A stretch of DNA of 23,279 bases from a virus. Made by a program: the position numbers and the translations under genes. The stretch spans positions 1 through 23,279 of the IMG/VR virus record IMGVR_UViG_3300046012_000494; one strand, 5' to 3'. Under the pieces are notes generated by a model. The model did no database searches, was not told where the DNA came from, and saw only the letters and a list, made by a program, of their open reading frames with translations. Shown here piece by piece: positions 6,650-13,924 of this stretch (position 1 is its first letter; the number at the start of each line of letters is the position of its first letter).

Positions 6650-6925
6650 ATGACCAACCCAACCGCCACCAATCTAAACCTAAACCAGCAGAGCCAGCCG
6701 CTAGAGCATCTTACCCGGCGCGAGCGGGAGGTAGCTTCGCTTGTGGCGTTGGCCCTGACTGATCGGCAGATAGCAGGGATTATCTTCATCTCACCCGAAA
6801 CAGTCAGATACCACATTAAAAGTATTTGTTCAAAGTTGGCTTTGCCGAATAGAACCGCCATTTGCCGCTGGGTGCTGGTTACGCATTACGAAGAAAATAC
6901 TACTGTTTTGGGTAGTGTGCTTTAG
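6650..6925 (+). CDS. LuxR/GerE-type helix-turn-helix regulator (second of two)
   Basis: A 91-residue stand-alone LuxR-type domain after a 20-residue polar leader. LTRREREVASLVALALTD, then RQIAGIIFISPETVRYHI as the helix-turn-helix, then SKLALPNRTAICRWVL. The Glu of the RREREV motif, the TVRYHI recognition helix and the KL spacing fit the family. It begins 15 bases after the first copy; the two share the fold but differ clearly in sequence, so duplication is old or they were acquired separately. The Shine-Dalgarno is modest (AGGAAA about 13 bases upstream). The pair could act as a heterodimer or as successive regulators. Confidence 0.85.
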   Translation: MTNPTATNLNLNQQSQPLEHLTRREREVASLVALALTDRQIAGIIFISPETVRYHIKSICSKLALPNRTAICRWVLVTHYEENTTVLGSVL

Positions 6926-6993
6926 ACCAGCCTGGTGGATAATTAAAGCAGCAAATTAGAATTAATTATCTGAGAGAGAGAGGCGGCAACCAC

Positions 6994-7101
6994 ATGACAA
7001 AGGCAAAGCACATTAAGCGGTTGGCATTCCGGGCATTAACCCTGGCAATCGTTCTTCAGGCTTTTATCTACTATGACGGGGTCTGGCATTTAGTGGGGTA
7101 G
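6994..7101 (+). CDS. Tiny hydrophobic membrane peptide (35 residues)
   Basis: ATG at 6994 with a GAGAGAGG-type site about 10 bases upstream opens a 35-codon frame ending TAG at 7101. The product starts with basic residues (TKAKHIKR) and continues with a hydrophobic segment (LAFRALTLAIVLQAFIYY), ending WHLVG. This is a plausible single-pass inner-membrane peptide with its N-terminus in the cytoplasm. It fills the gap between the second LuxR-type gene and the next gene. It is too short for firm assignment; the ribosome site and the neat gap-filling are the support. Confidence 0.5.
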   Translation: MTKAKHIKRLAFRALTLAIVLQAFIYYDGVWHLVG

Positions 7102-7110
7102 AACAAAGCA

Positions 7111-7353
7111 ATGGAACTACTGCCCTATCATCAACGCTTCCAGCTTGCCGTCCGGCCCAGGCCACCTGTTGACCCTGGTCAATACCCCGACTACCGCGCA
7201 GCGTTAAGGGCGGTACACGGTTCCCGGTGGGGGCCACTTCAAATCCTACTTCAAAAGCGGTTCAAGGGCGGTAAAAGTTTCAGTGACCTGGAAGTGGGTA
7301 GGTTGATTGGGCTGAAGGATGAGTATGAGGGCGGGGTGGGTAGGAAGGGTTAG
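7111..7353 (+). CDS. Small hypothetical protein before terminase
   Basis: An 80-residue unrecognised protein that starts nine bases after the membrane peptide gene. The N-terminal third is Pro/Arg-rich (VRPRPPVDPGQYPDYR). A basic segment with helices follows (LQILLQKRFKGGKSFSDLEVGRLIGLKDEY), then a Gly/Lys-rich tail. The start lacks a good Shine-Dalgarno. Basic character and location next to terminase would fit DNA binding, but no known motif is present. Confidence 0.55.
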   Translation: MELLPYHQRFQLAVRPRPPVDPGQYPDYRAALRAVHGSRWGPLQILLQKRFKGGKSFSDLEVGRLIGLKDEYEGGVGRKG

Positions 7354-7388
7354 TCAGTCAGAGTTTGTAACATGGGGTTAGTAATCAA

Positions 7389-7880
7389 GTGGCAAGACCG
7401 AAACGTACACCGTTAGAGCGTGAACAGGATTTAGCGAAGCTATCTCAACTTTACCTTGTTGGGAAGCCTCAAGTTGACATGGCTACTGAGATGGGAGTTT
7501 CTCAGCAGCAAATTAGTTATGACTTGAAAATACTTCAAGAACGGTGGGTGAAGTCCGGCGCAGCCAACATGGATGAAGCCAAAAGCCGGGAGTTGGCAAA
7601 AATTGATAACCTTGAACGCACCTACTGGGCTTCCTGGGAAACCACCCAAAAACTAATAGTGCTACCTGATAAAACTTCGATTGAAGCGAAGAACGTTCCA
7701 GGCGACCCGCGTTACCTGACCGGGGTACAGTGGTGCATTGAGCGCAGGGCGAAACTCTTAGGGCTGGATGCGCCTGCTAGAACTGAAGGCAAGCTTGAAG
7801 TGACCGACCCCTACAGCGAAATGATTAAGAAGCTTAGAGCGGAGCGCAATATACAACAACAGCCTGAGCCTGGGGAATAG
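7389..7880 (+). CDS. terS: Terminase small subunit
   Basis: A 163-residue protein that likely recognises the packaging site and loads the large terminase. The N-terminus is a homeodomain-like helix-turn-helix: LSQLYLVGKPQVDMATEMGVSQQQISYDLKILQERW, about residues 17-55. A helical middle follows (SRELAKIDNLERTYWASWE, probable oligomerisation), then an EGKLEVTDPYSEMIKKLRAER tail of the kind that contacts the large subunit. The start is GTG at 7389 with only a weak GGGGTTA site. It ends 12 bases before the large terminase gene. Length and order fit the family; the assignment relies on both. Confidence 0.8.
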   Translation: MARPKRTPLEREQDLAKLSQLYLVGKPQVDMATEMGVSQQQISYDLKILQERWVKSGAANMDEAKSRELAKIDNLERTYWASWETTQKLIVLPDKTSIEAKNVPGDPRYLTGVQWCIERRAKLLGLDAPARTEGKLEVTDPYSEMIKKLRAERNIQQQPEPGE

Positions 7881-7892
7881 CAAGGACAAAGA

Positions 7893-9383
7893 TTGTTAGA
7901 CACGCTGCTCAACACAACCGAATATATCGAAACGCTGCTGGTTGTAAAATCCAAAGAGCGTAAGACTTTGCCTTTTCGCTTGACCCCAATCCAGCGTAAA
8001 GTTGTTACTGAGCAACGCCTCCGCAATATCTACCTTAAGCCCCGGCAAGTTGGGTTATCCACTCTTATACTTGCTCAGAATTTCGCCAGGGTTGTGACCG
8101 AGGAAAACTTTACAGCCGTTACAGCCGCCCATGACGCGGATACTACTGAAATTCTATTCGATACCATCCACTACTTTTACAACAACTTACCGCCGGAGTT
8201 CAGGCCGGTTGCAAAGTATTCTAACCGGCGCGAGTTATATTTCCCGGTCCTCAATTCCCGTTACATCGTCTTTACAGCCGGGGGCAAGAACGGGCCGGGT
8301 CGGGGCACAACCGCAAATGCTATTCACGGCTCAGAGGTCAGTCGCTGGCCCAACCCCGACCAGATTTTCGGCGGCCTCATGGAGTCGGCCACCAAAAGCG
8401 CAATGGTAGACCTTGAGAGTACAGCCAACGGCGCGGGGGGCTTCTTCCACAATTTGTACACCGAAGCCACCGCCGGGGTGAACGGCTACCGGGCGCATTT
8501 CTTCCCCTGGTGGGAACAGACCGAATACCGCTTGAGCGATAAAGAAGCGGCTGCTTACATGGTTGATACCGGGCGTGAGCTTTCCGAAGACGAAACGCGG
8601 CTAATGGAACGGGCCGGACTTGACCGCTCTCAAATCAACTGGCGTCGTTGGAAACGTTCAACCCTTAAAGCCCTGTTCTTTCAAGAATACCCGGAAGATA
8701 GCGAAACCTGTTTTATTACCAGTGGTAACAGTTTCTTTGAAACCGACATTGTTCTCAGGGCTAAAACGGTAGGCGGGCGGCTCCCCATCGAAACAAAAGA
8801 CAACGGTAACTTATTGGTCTGGGAGCAACCACAACCCGGCCAGGATTATGTCATCGGGGCCGATGTTGCTGAGGGCTTATCAGACGGTGATTATTGCTCG
8901 GCTTATGTGCTTAAACAGTCTACCGGGGAGGATGTCGCCGCAATGCACGGGCGTTGGAGTCCTCATGTCTATGCCGGGAAATTAGAAGCCCTGGCCGCAA
9001 CTTACAACCAGGCATTAGTTGGGGTTGAGCGCAATAATCACGGCCATGCTGTGCTTACCACGCTAATAAATAACGGGACGGGTAATTGCCGTATTTACAA
9101 GCACCGGGACTATGACCAGCACGGGCAAGAGCAATTGAAACCGGGCTGGCCGACTACCAGTAAGACCAAGCCTATTATGCTTTCCAGCCTGGCTAAAGCC
9201 CTGGAAGACGCGCCGGAGAACTTCAAAGATAACGCGATGCTTGGCGAGTGTCTTACTTTTACTTACCATGATGACGGCTCAGTAGGGGCGCAATCAGGTT
9301 GCTATGATGACCGGGTAATGGCCCGCGCTATAGCTTTGGAAATATGGAAACATCCGGCCCGCCCCGGTTTCCGCCGGTTGTAA
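7893..9383 (+). CDS. terL: Terminase large subunit
   Basis: A 496-residue ATPase-nuclease motor that translocates phage DNA into the prohead and cuts it. The ATPase part has LKPRQVGLST (48-57), the Arg-x-x-Gly-type P-loop of terminases. HGSEVSRW (E148) is Walker B plus catalytic Glu, and DLESTANG (173-180) is the coupling motif. The RNase-H-like nuclease part has VIGADVAEG (D324), GVERNNHG (E379) and CYDDRVMA (D472/D473). The start is TTG at 7893 with AAGGAC 6 bases upstream. Length is normal and all key residues are present, so it is expected to be functional. The domain order and nuclease motifs resemble phages with HK97-type heads. Confidence 0.95.
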   Translation: MLDTLLNTTEYIETLLVVKSKERKTLPFRLTPIQRKVVTEQRLRNIYLKPRQVGLSTLILAQNFARVVTEENFTAVTAAHDADTTEILFDTIHYFYNNLPPEFRPVAKYSNRRELYFPVLNSRYIVFTAGGKNGPGRGTTANAIHGSEVSRWPNPDQIFGGLMESATKSAMVDLESTANGAGGFFHNLYTEATAGVNGYRAHFFPWWEQTEYRLSDKEAAAYMVDTGRELSEDETRLMERAGLDRSQINWRRWKRSTLKALFFQEYPEDSETCFITSGNSFFETDIVLRAKTVGGRLPIETKDNGNLLVWEQPQPGQDYVIGADVAEGLSDGDYCSAYVLKQSTGEDVAAMHGRWSPHVYAGKLEALAATYNQALVGVERNNHGHAVLTTLINNGTGNCRIYKHRDYDQHGQEQLKPGWPTTSKTKPIMLSSLAKALEDAPENFKDNAMLGECLTFTYHDDGSVGAQSGCYDDRVMARAIALEIWKHPARPGFRRL

Positions 9384-9406
9384 TGATAATGAGGAAGGGA
9401 TAGGTT

Positions 9407-9625
9407 ATGGATTTAGACCGTGTTAGCAAAGAGAATCTACAAGTTATGGTGGTAAGTTTAAGTAAACTTGTAGATATAAGTGTTGAAGCGTCTTTAAAGA
9501 CTGTAGGTGCGATTCGGGTATTTTCGCCTTCTGGTGCCGCATACTATGACCAAATAATAGAAATGATCAAGAAGAACCATGAGGTTATTTTGAACCCTCC
9601 AACTGTAGATGGGGAGAAAGTATGA
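9407..9625 (+). CDS. Small hypothetical protein
   Basis: A 72-residue unrecognised protein, AT-richer than terminase. An amphipathic helix comes first (SKENLQVMVVSLSKLVDISVEASLKTV), then IRVFSPSGAAYYDQIIEMIKKN. GAGGAAGGGATAGG provides the ribosome site before the ATG. Its TGA overlaps the methyltransferase ATG (ATGA). It looks like a helical accessory protein; no motif gives a function. Confidence 0.6.
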   Translation: MDLDRVSKENLQVMVVSLSKLVDISVEASLKTVGAIRVFSPSGAAYYDQIIEMIKKNHEVILNPPTVDGEKV

Positions 9626-10251
9626 CACTAGAGGTAACAAATAAGGCAATCCGCTTAAACTTAGGGGCCGGTAACTTCAAACCGCCCGGTTGGCTGTCAG
9701 TCGATATTGTCCCGGAGTTCGAGCCGGATTTGCTTGAAGACATTACCACCTTACCGAGCTTCGAGCCTGGCAGCGTGGACAGCATATTTTCGGGCCACTG
9801 TATAGAGCACGTCACAGACCCCATGGCCGCCCTGTTGCGCTGGTTTGAAATCCTCCGGCCCGGTGGCGACATAACTTTAAGTTGTCCTGACCACCAGGCA
9901 GCCGTCAATCTTTGGATGACCGCCCAACCTTTCCCGGTGCTGACCGACCAGCCCTTAACCGGGCTATTGGCAGTTACCACCGGGTTCTACTCATTCGCCC
10001 AGTACCAGCAGATGAAAGCCGCCAACCCGTTAGCCGCCGAAGCTCAGTCCCACAAACGCAGCCTTGACCTGCCCGTCTTATCTGCCCTCATGCAAGCCGC
10101 CGGGTTTGTCGGGTTGGAAAAGATTGACGAAACGATGCATGAATGCGCTCCTAATTTCGCTGAAAAAGTTACATGGCAGCTAATGTTACGCGGTTTGAAA
10201 CCACAATGGAAAAGGGATAGGAAGAAAGGAAGAAAAACTTACAATGGATAA
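9622..10251 (+). CDS. SAM-dependent methyltransferase (class I)
   Basis: A 209-residue methyltransferase of the Methyltransf_11-like type. Motif I is LNLGAGN (12-18). An acidic residue follows at D28 (SVDIV), then SIFSGHCIEH (54-63), then LRPGGDITLSCPD (78-90), the usual motif IV/V run. There is no target-recognition domain and no DPPY or PC motif, so it is not a typical DNA adenine or cytosine methyltransferase. Small-molecule, sugar or protein substrates are more likely. It lies in the accessory block between terminase and portal. It could cooperate with the glycosyltransferase at 20021-21358 in decorating particles or a host glycan; that link is inference. Confidence 0.85.
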   Translation: MTLEVTNKAIRLNLGAGNFKPPGWLSVDIVPEFEPDLLEDITTLPSFEPGSVDSIFSGHCIEHVTDPMAALLRWFEILRPGGDITLSCPDHQAAVNLWMTAQPFPVLTDQPLTGLLAVTTGFYSFAQYQQMKAANPLAAEAQSHKRSLDLPVLSALMQAAGFVGLEKIDETMHECAPNFAEKVTWQLMLRGLKPQWKRDRKKGRKTYNG

Positions 10252-10714
10252 AACCGTTTATATATTTTCTGGTTGGACACATGAGGCTGTTGATAGAATA
10301 GCCGACCAACTTAGAAAAGCAAACGAACCTAATGAATTCGATAAGTCAATGATTTTGTTATCCGGCAATTTACCGGAATACGGCAAAAGAGTTACGACTG
10401 ATAAAGTTGAGGATATTACTTTTGCTGATTTTATCCAGGAAGTATTGAGAAAAAAAGGGAAAGTAGGAGATAGCATGGCCGATGTTTCCTCAGTATTGCA
10501 GGTTGAAATCAACCAGGTCTATTTAGAAGCATTAAAACAGCAAATCAAAAGAATAGCCGACCTTGAAAAGCTAGTGCCGTTAGTGGGCCAGTTAATCACC
10601 GAAAACGGTAAGCAACTTGAGTTAATCCGGGGCTTGCAAGATCAGATAAACAAGTTGCTTGCGCTCCGGGAAGCCGATAACCAGGCGGTCTTAAAAGCGT
10701 TTTCAATTCGCTAG
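10244..10714 (+). CDS. Coiled-coil hypothetical protein with possible internal start
   Basis: A 156-residue unrecognised protein overlapping the methyltransferase by eight bases. The N-terminal half is globular (TVYIFSGWTHEAVDRIADQL). The C-terminal half (about 78-150) is a continuous helix with hydrophobic heptads (VYLEALKQQIKRIADLEKL, LIRGLQDQINKLLALRE) and is a likely coiled coil. An in-frame ATG at 10475 has AGGAG five bases upstream, a better site than that of the first start. The coiled-coil half could therefore also be made alone as a 79-residue protein. Function unknown; it may be structural or a regulator. Confidence 0.6.
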   Translation: MDKTVYIFSGWTHEAVDRIADQLRKANEPNEFDKSMILLSGNLPEYGKRVTTDKVEDITFADFIQEVLRKKGKVGDSMADVSSVLQVEINQVYLEALKQQIKRIADLEKLVPLVGQLITENGKQLELIRGLQDQINKLLALREADNQAVLKAFSIR

Positions 10715-10733
10715 AGGACTAACCATAACTACC

Positions 10734-10964
10734 ATGTCCAACCCACAGCCGCCCGACCAGACAACCGAACAGCCACAGCCCCAAGAGCAGCCCCAACAGA
10801 AGAAGGGGCCGCGTATTCGCTGGCTTGACGTGCGCTTTAACGGGACGCTGGTCTGCCGGGTGAACGCTGCCGACCCGACCCACTTGCAGATGCAAGCAAG
10901 GGCGCATGGGCAACGCCGGGTGGTGGAAGTCAGTACAAAGTCGTTGGGCGTGACGGGGATTTAA
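10734..10964 (+). CDS. Small hypothetical protein with Pro/Gln-rich N-terminus
   Basis: A 76-residue protein with a low-complexity N-terminus of Pro, Gln and Glu (about 4-23), then a basic KKGPRIRW and a small beta-rich part (LDVRFNGTLVCRVNAAD, RRVVEVSTKSLGVTGI). No family is recognised. The start is an ATG at 10734 with only a weak AGAGGA site. The flexible head and compact tail would suit an adapter protein; this is description only. Confidence 0.5.
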   Translation: MSNPQPPDQTTEQPQPQEQPQQKKGPRIRWLDVRFNGTLVCRVNAADPTHLQMQARAHGQRRVVEVSTKSLGVTGI

Positions 10965-10977
10965 GGGTAAAGTAGGG

Positions 10978-10983
10978 TATAAT
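10978..10983 (+). promoter_or_regulatory. Possible -10 box before the 136-residue gene
   Basis: A perfect TATAAT sits 23 bases before the ATG at 11007, followed by AGGAGGGG. No -35 element lies at 16-18 bases and the extended TGn motif is absent, so this may be chance in a GTA-rich stretch. Confidence 0.25.
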
Positions 10984-11006
10984 AGGGGTAGGAGGGGAAT
11001 GATAGC

Positions 11007-11417
11007 ATGAGTGATATTCCAGACTGGATTTATAAAATTTACGGCGGCCTAAATCTAACGCAAGCCGTTGAAATAATAGCTTCTTACGGGTATCCGATGG
11101 ATTGGCCGGAAGGGGTTGAAGAGTTCGTCGTAGATACTGAAGACCGACTCTTTCCTTACGCCCCTATCGTTATTCACCTGCGCCCACGGGTGAATATGGT
11201 ACTTCAGGAGACTATAGAAGAACCTGATTACATTACTTTAGGTGGCCGCCCTATAACCGCCCTACAGGCTATGGTAAAAACAAAAACAATTGTTTATAAA
11301 GCGGCGAAAAGGGGTTATTCGTGCTGGGTAGAAAAAGAACGTCTTGACCGCAAGACCAGTAGAGGCCATTGGGTTAATTTCTACTGGTGGGATTGGAAAT
11401 TAGAAGGAAAGAAATAA
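11007..11417 (+). CDS. Hypothetical protein, aromatic-rich
   Basis: A 136-residue protein that I do not recognise. It is rich in Trp and Tyr (WIYKIYGG, YGYPMDWPEG, WVNFYWWDWKLEG). AGGAGGGG lies about 10 bases upstream of the ATG. The central region looks beta-rich (APIVIHLRPRVNMVLQE) and the C-terminal part basic (KAAKRGYSCWVEKERLDRK). It stands between the terminase block and the portal promoter and may have its own promoter. An accessory cargo gene is likely, but no function is visible. Confidence 0.6.
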   Translation: MSDIPDWIYKIYGGLNLTQAVEIIASYGYPMDWPEGVEEFVVDTEDRLFPYAPIVIHLRPRVNMVLQETIEEPDYITLGGRPITALQAMVKTKTIVYKAAKRGYSCWVEKERLDRKTSRGHWVNFYWWDWKLEGKK

Positions 11418-11422
11418 CCCTA

Positions 11423-11451
11423 TTGACAGTAGTAACGTAATATGGTAAATT
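11423..11451 (+). promoter_or_regulatory. Strong sigma70-type promoter before portal gene
   Basis: TTGACA at 11423-11428, a 17-base spacer, and TAAATT at 11446-11451 preceded by TGG (extended -10). Predicted transcription start is near 11458. An ATATTG-ACCG-CAATAT palindrome (11454-11469) spans the start point and could be an operator. It probably drives the head-gene operon, or a short RNA ending at the downstream hairpin. Confidence 0.75.
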
Positions 11452-11457
11452 AGATAT

Positions 11458-11537
11458 TGACCGCAATATTTTAATATTTAGAACGCCCATGAGCGTCCCG
11501 ATTGACTACCGAGAGTAGTTGATAAGGGGCGCTTTTT
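11458..11537 (+). ncRNA. Structured leader RNA / possible attenuator or small RNA
   Basis: From the predicted start to the U-tract is about 80 bases. A long hairpin fills the end: AGCGTCCC (11492-11499) pairs with GGGGCGCT (11526-11533), and the inner ATTGACTAC (11501-11509) pairs with GTAGTTGAT (11515-11523) around a CGAGA loop. TTTTT runs 11533-11537. A small competing stem ACGC/GCGT (11483-11496) shares the left arm. A nine-codon frame (ATG at 11489, TAG at 11516) runs through the hairpin. The AAGGGG ribosome site of the portal gene is inside the stem. It may be an attenuator and translational switch, or a terminated small RNA. No known RNA family is recognised. Confidence 0.55.
11492..11537 (+). 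terminator. Intrinsic-terminator-like hairpin overlapping portal ribosome site
   Basis: Seventeen base pairs, including G-U pairs, with one small internal loop are followed by five Ts. This is structurally a good intrinsic terminator, yet it lies only two bases before the likely TTG start of the portal gene. Full termination would silence the head operon from this promoter, so conditional read-through or antitermination is expected if it works. Confidence 0.55.
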
Positions 11538-11539
11538 CA

Positions 11540-13846
11540 TTGTCACAACCACAGCAGCCCACCAACAATAACCACAACCAGACCCGGCCCCGCTTGCCCT
11601 TCTTTGTCAAGCCGGGGGCTTTGGCTACCCGCTTTGTGCAAGCCTCCAAGTCGTTCCTGGGGACATTCTCAGGCTCCGGCGGTTCGGTGGTTGGCCTTGA
11701 CAGTGGCGGCAGCGGCAACGGCATATTCGGCGGATACCGGCCCTCTAACGCCAACTTTACCAACCTTCCCATATCCCGGTTCAGGAATACCGGCGATTAC
11801 CTGGGCGCTTACAGTTCGATTGCCTCGGTCTATATTTGCGTCAATACGATTGCCAATTCCATAGCGGGGCTGCCCACCGACTTCATTGACCAGACGGGCA
11901 AGACGATTGCTACCCTCGGCCAGAAACCGGCAGAGGACAACTCCCTGGCCGCCCTCCTCGAACATCCCAACCCTTACCAGGACTGGTACGAGCTAAAAGA
12001 AACGCTGGCCGCTCACCTGGAGCTTTGCGGTAACGCCATCCTACTTATGGACAACATGGACGGTTTAGGCCGCCCTGAGTGCCTGTACCCGCTTAACCCG
12101 GCCTATATCAAGCTGGCTGTGTCACCTGATAGCGGCATACTTGGTTACATTTACGAACCGGGCGGCACTTCTAAACGGGTCTACGAACCTGACGAAATTC
12201 TCCACTTTAAAATGAGCAACCCGTCCTCAATCTTCTGGGGGCAAGGGACGCTGCAAGCCCTGGCCGGAAACCTCAATACCGAGATAGACATTAGCGACTC
12301 GGTCCAGGCCCTTTACCAGAACGGGGCGGTTATTCCAGGCGCATTCGTGGCTAAAGAACATATGACCGACCCGGACTTTGCGCGGCTTAAAGAACAGTTG
12401 TTGCAAGAGCATACCGGGATTTCCAACTTCTTTAAGCCCCTACTACTTGACGGCGGTCTGGACTGGAAGTCCATGAGCATAGGTCATACCGACCTGGGGA
12501 CTACCGACATTCGCAACTTGAACAGGGAAGAAATCTTCATGGGCTTTGGCGTTCCCATTTCCGAGGCGGGCCACCAGGGCCGTGCCAACGTCAAGAACGA
12601 CCACCTGACCGAAGTCTTCTGGTTAAACACAATTGCCCCCAAGACCCACCGCTTTGAGGGCGGGTTCAAGAAGCTGACCAAACGCTACGACCCGCGTTAC
12701 TCAATCAAATTCCCTTTGCCTATCAAAGTAGCCGAAGCGGAAATGCTGGACAACGTGATTAAGGTTGACAAGCTAACCAGCCTGTCCAACTCCGAGAAAC
12801 GCAAGGCGATTAAGACCATTACGGGTGAACAGTTCGGTTGGGGCGATATACCGGACGAAATGCCGCAAGAGGCGGCTGATGCAAGGCCGCAGCCCCAGGA
12901 CATTCGCGAAACCCTTAACCCGCAAAATGACCCCAAATTATCCTCATCCCCGGCTCAATTACCGACAGGGGAGCAAGCACCAACGCAAGCACCAACGCAG
13001 GCACAGCCTGAGAAACCGGGACTGACCGCTAACAATCAGGGCAAAGCCTTAACTCTGACTCTGACCGAGGACGCGAAAGCGGCTATCTGGCAGGACTTCG
13101 ATAAGAAAGCCACCGGCCTTGAGAAAGAGTTCGCCTCCGAGATTGAGGACGCGCTAACCGGCCTGGTTGATGACTTCTTATCCGAGCTTGACCTGTCCAC
13201 TGACAGTACGGCAGACACGGCAGACCAGGGCGCAAAAGCTCTCGGTATCTCACTCGGTATTCAAAAGCTCGGCACTGTTTTGATTGACCGCTTGCATAAG
13301 GCCGCCCTACCGCACATTACACAGGCTGTAATTGCCGGGTATCTGGATGCCACCCTCAACCACATGGGGCCAACCGGGAGCGGAAATCAAACAGGGGTAG
13401 CGAAAGAGGCGAAAGCCAGGGCCGCGCAAATGGCCGAAACGGTCTGGAAGAATACGAAGGATGCCATAGCCGCAATTACCGAGAATACCAGCGGTAAATC
13501 CCAGGCCGAGCAGATAAAGGAAATCCGAAACCTGTTTGACAGCGCGAGAGCGGCCACGATTGCCGGGACGGAAACGGTTAGCGCCCTCAACTACGGCAAG
13601 CTGACCGGGTTCGATGCTGCCGGGCAGAAGTCCCTCATGTGGGTCACGCGCCGGGACGGGCGGGTAAGGCATACCCACGCAAAGGCAGACGGGCAAGTCA
13701 GGCAAGACGGCAAAGCCTTCGAGGTTGGCGGCTACGAATTGAAATACCCCGGCGACCCGGACGCACCGGCCAAAGAGCGGGTCATGTGCCGTTGTACCCT
13801 CGCGGCATCGACCAGTGACGACAACGACAGTGTTAACGGCGGTTAA
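11540..13846 (+). CDS. Portal protein fused to MuF-type head morphogenesis domain
   Basis: A 768-residue fusion from the TTG at 11540, chosen because AAGGGG lies 10 bases upstream; an in-frame TTG at 11519 would add seven residues but lies inside the hairpin. Residues 75-420 are an HK97-type portal, the dodecameric DNA gate at the head vertex: YSSIASVYICVNTIANSIAGLP about 91, LYPLNPAYI, DEILHFK, FGVPISEAG about 336. A Pro/Gln/Thr linker follows about residue 440-490. The C-terminal part contains a MuF domain (about 660-755): ARAATIAGTETVSALNYGKL, then RRDGRVRHTHAKADGQV, and ERVMCRC at the end. MuF proteins are minor head proteins, usually separate. The fusion fixes portal and MuF copy number at 1:1. 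Boundaries are approximate. Confidence 0.9.
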   Translation: MSQPQQPTNNNHNQTRPRLPFFVKPGALATRFVQASKSFLGTFSGSGGSVVGLDSGGSGNGIFGGYRPSNANFTNLPISRFRNTGDYLGAYSSIASVYICVNTIANSIAGLPTDFIDQTGKTIATLGQKPAEDNSLAALLEHPNPYQDWYELKETLAAHLELCGNAILLMDNMDGLGRPECLYPLNPAYIKLAVSPDSGILGYIYEPGGTSKRVYEPDEILHFKMSNPSSIFWGQGTLQALAGNLNTEIDISDSVQALYQNGAVIPGAFVAKEHMTDPDFARLKEQLLQEHTGISNFFKPLLLDGGLDWKSMSIGHTDLGTTDIRNLNREEIFMGFGVPISEAGHQGRANVKNDHLTEVFWLNTIAPKTHRFEGGFKKLTKRYDPRYSIKFPLPIKVAEAEMLDNVIKVDKLTSLSNSEKRKAIKTITGEQFGWGDIPDEMPQEAADARPQPQDIRETLNPQNDPKLSSSPAQLPTGEQAPTQAPTQAQPEKPGLTANNQGKALTLTLTEDAKAAIWQDFDKKATGLEKEFASEIEDALTGLVDDFLSELDLSTDSTADTADQGAKALGISLGIQKLGTVLIDRLHKAALPHITQAVIAGYLDATLNHMGPTGSGNQTGVAKEAKARAAQMAETVWKNTKDAIAAITENTSGKSQAEQIKEIRNLFDSARAATIAGTETVSALNYGKLTGFDAAGQKSLMWVTRRDGRVRHTHAKADGQVRQDGKAFEVGGYELKYPGDPDAPAKERVMCRCTLAASTSDDNDSVNGG

Positions 13847-13924
13847 CGAAACTTAAGGCATAAAGAACCATAGCAAAGCAAAGCAGAACCAAAACAGAAA
13901 GAAAGATAAAGGAGTTTACCAAAA

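Noticed and set aside
11458-11537. The hairpin-rich leader as a tRNA
   Set aside because: No cloverleaf, T-loop or anticodon arm can be formed; the structure is one long hairpin with a T-run.
11489-11542. Amber read-through (TAG at 11516) joining the leader frame to the portal, as in stop-recoded phages
   Set aside because: TAG ends several well-supported genes here (the SSB-like gene and the tail tube gene among others) and no conserved gene contains an internal TAG, so recoding is unlikely.
12968-13010. Short tandem repeat (GCACCAACGCA units) in the portal-MuF linker
   Set aside because: Two imperfect units encoding Ala-Pro-Thr-Gln in a flexible linker; ordinary low-complexity sequence, not a separate element.
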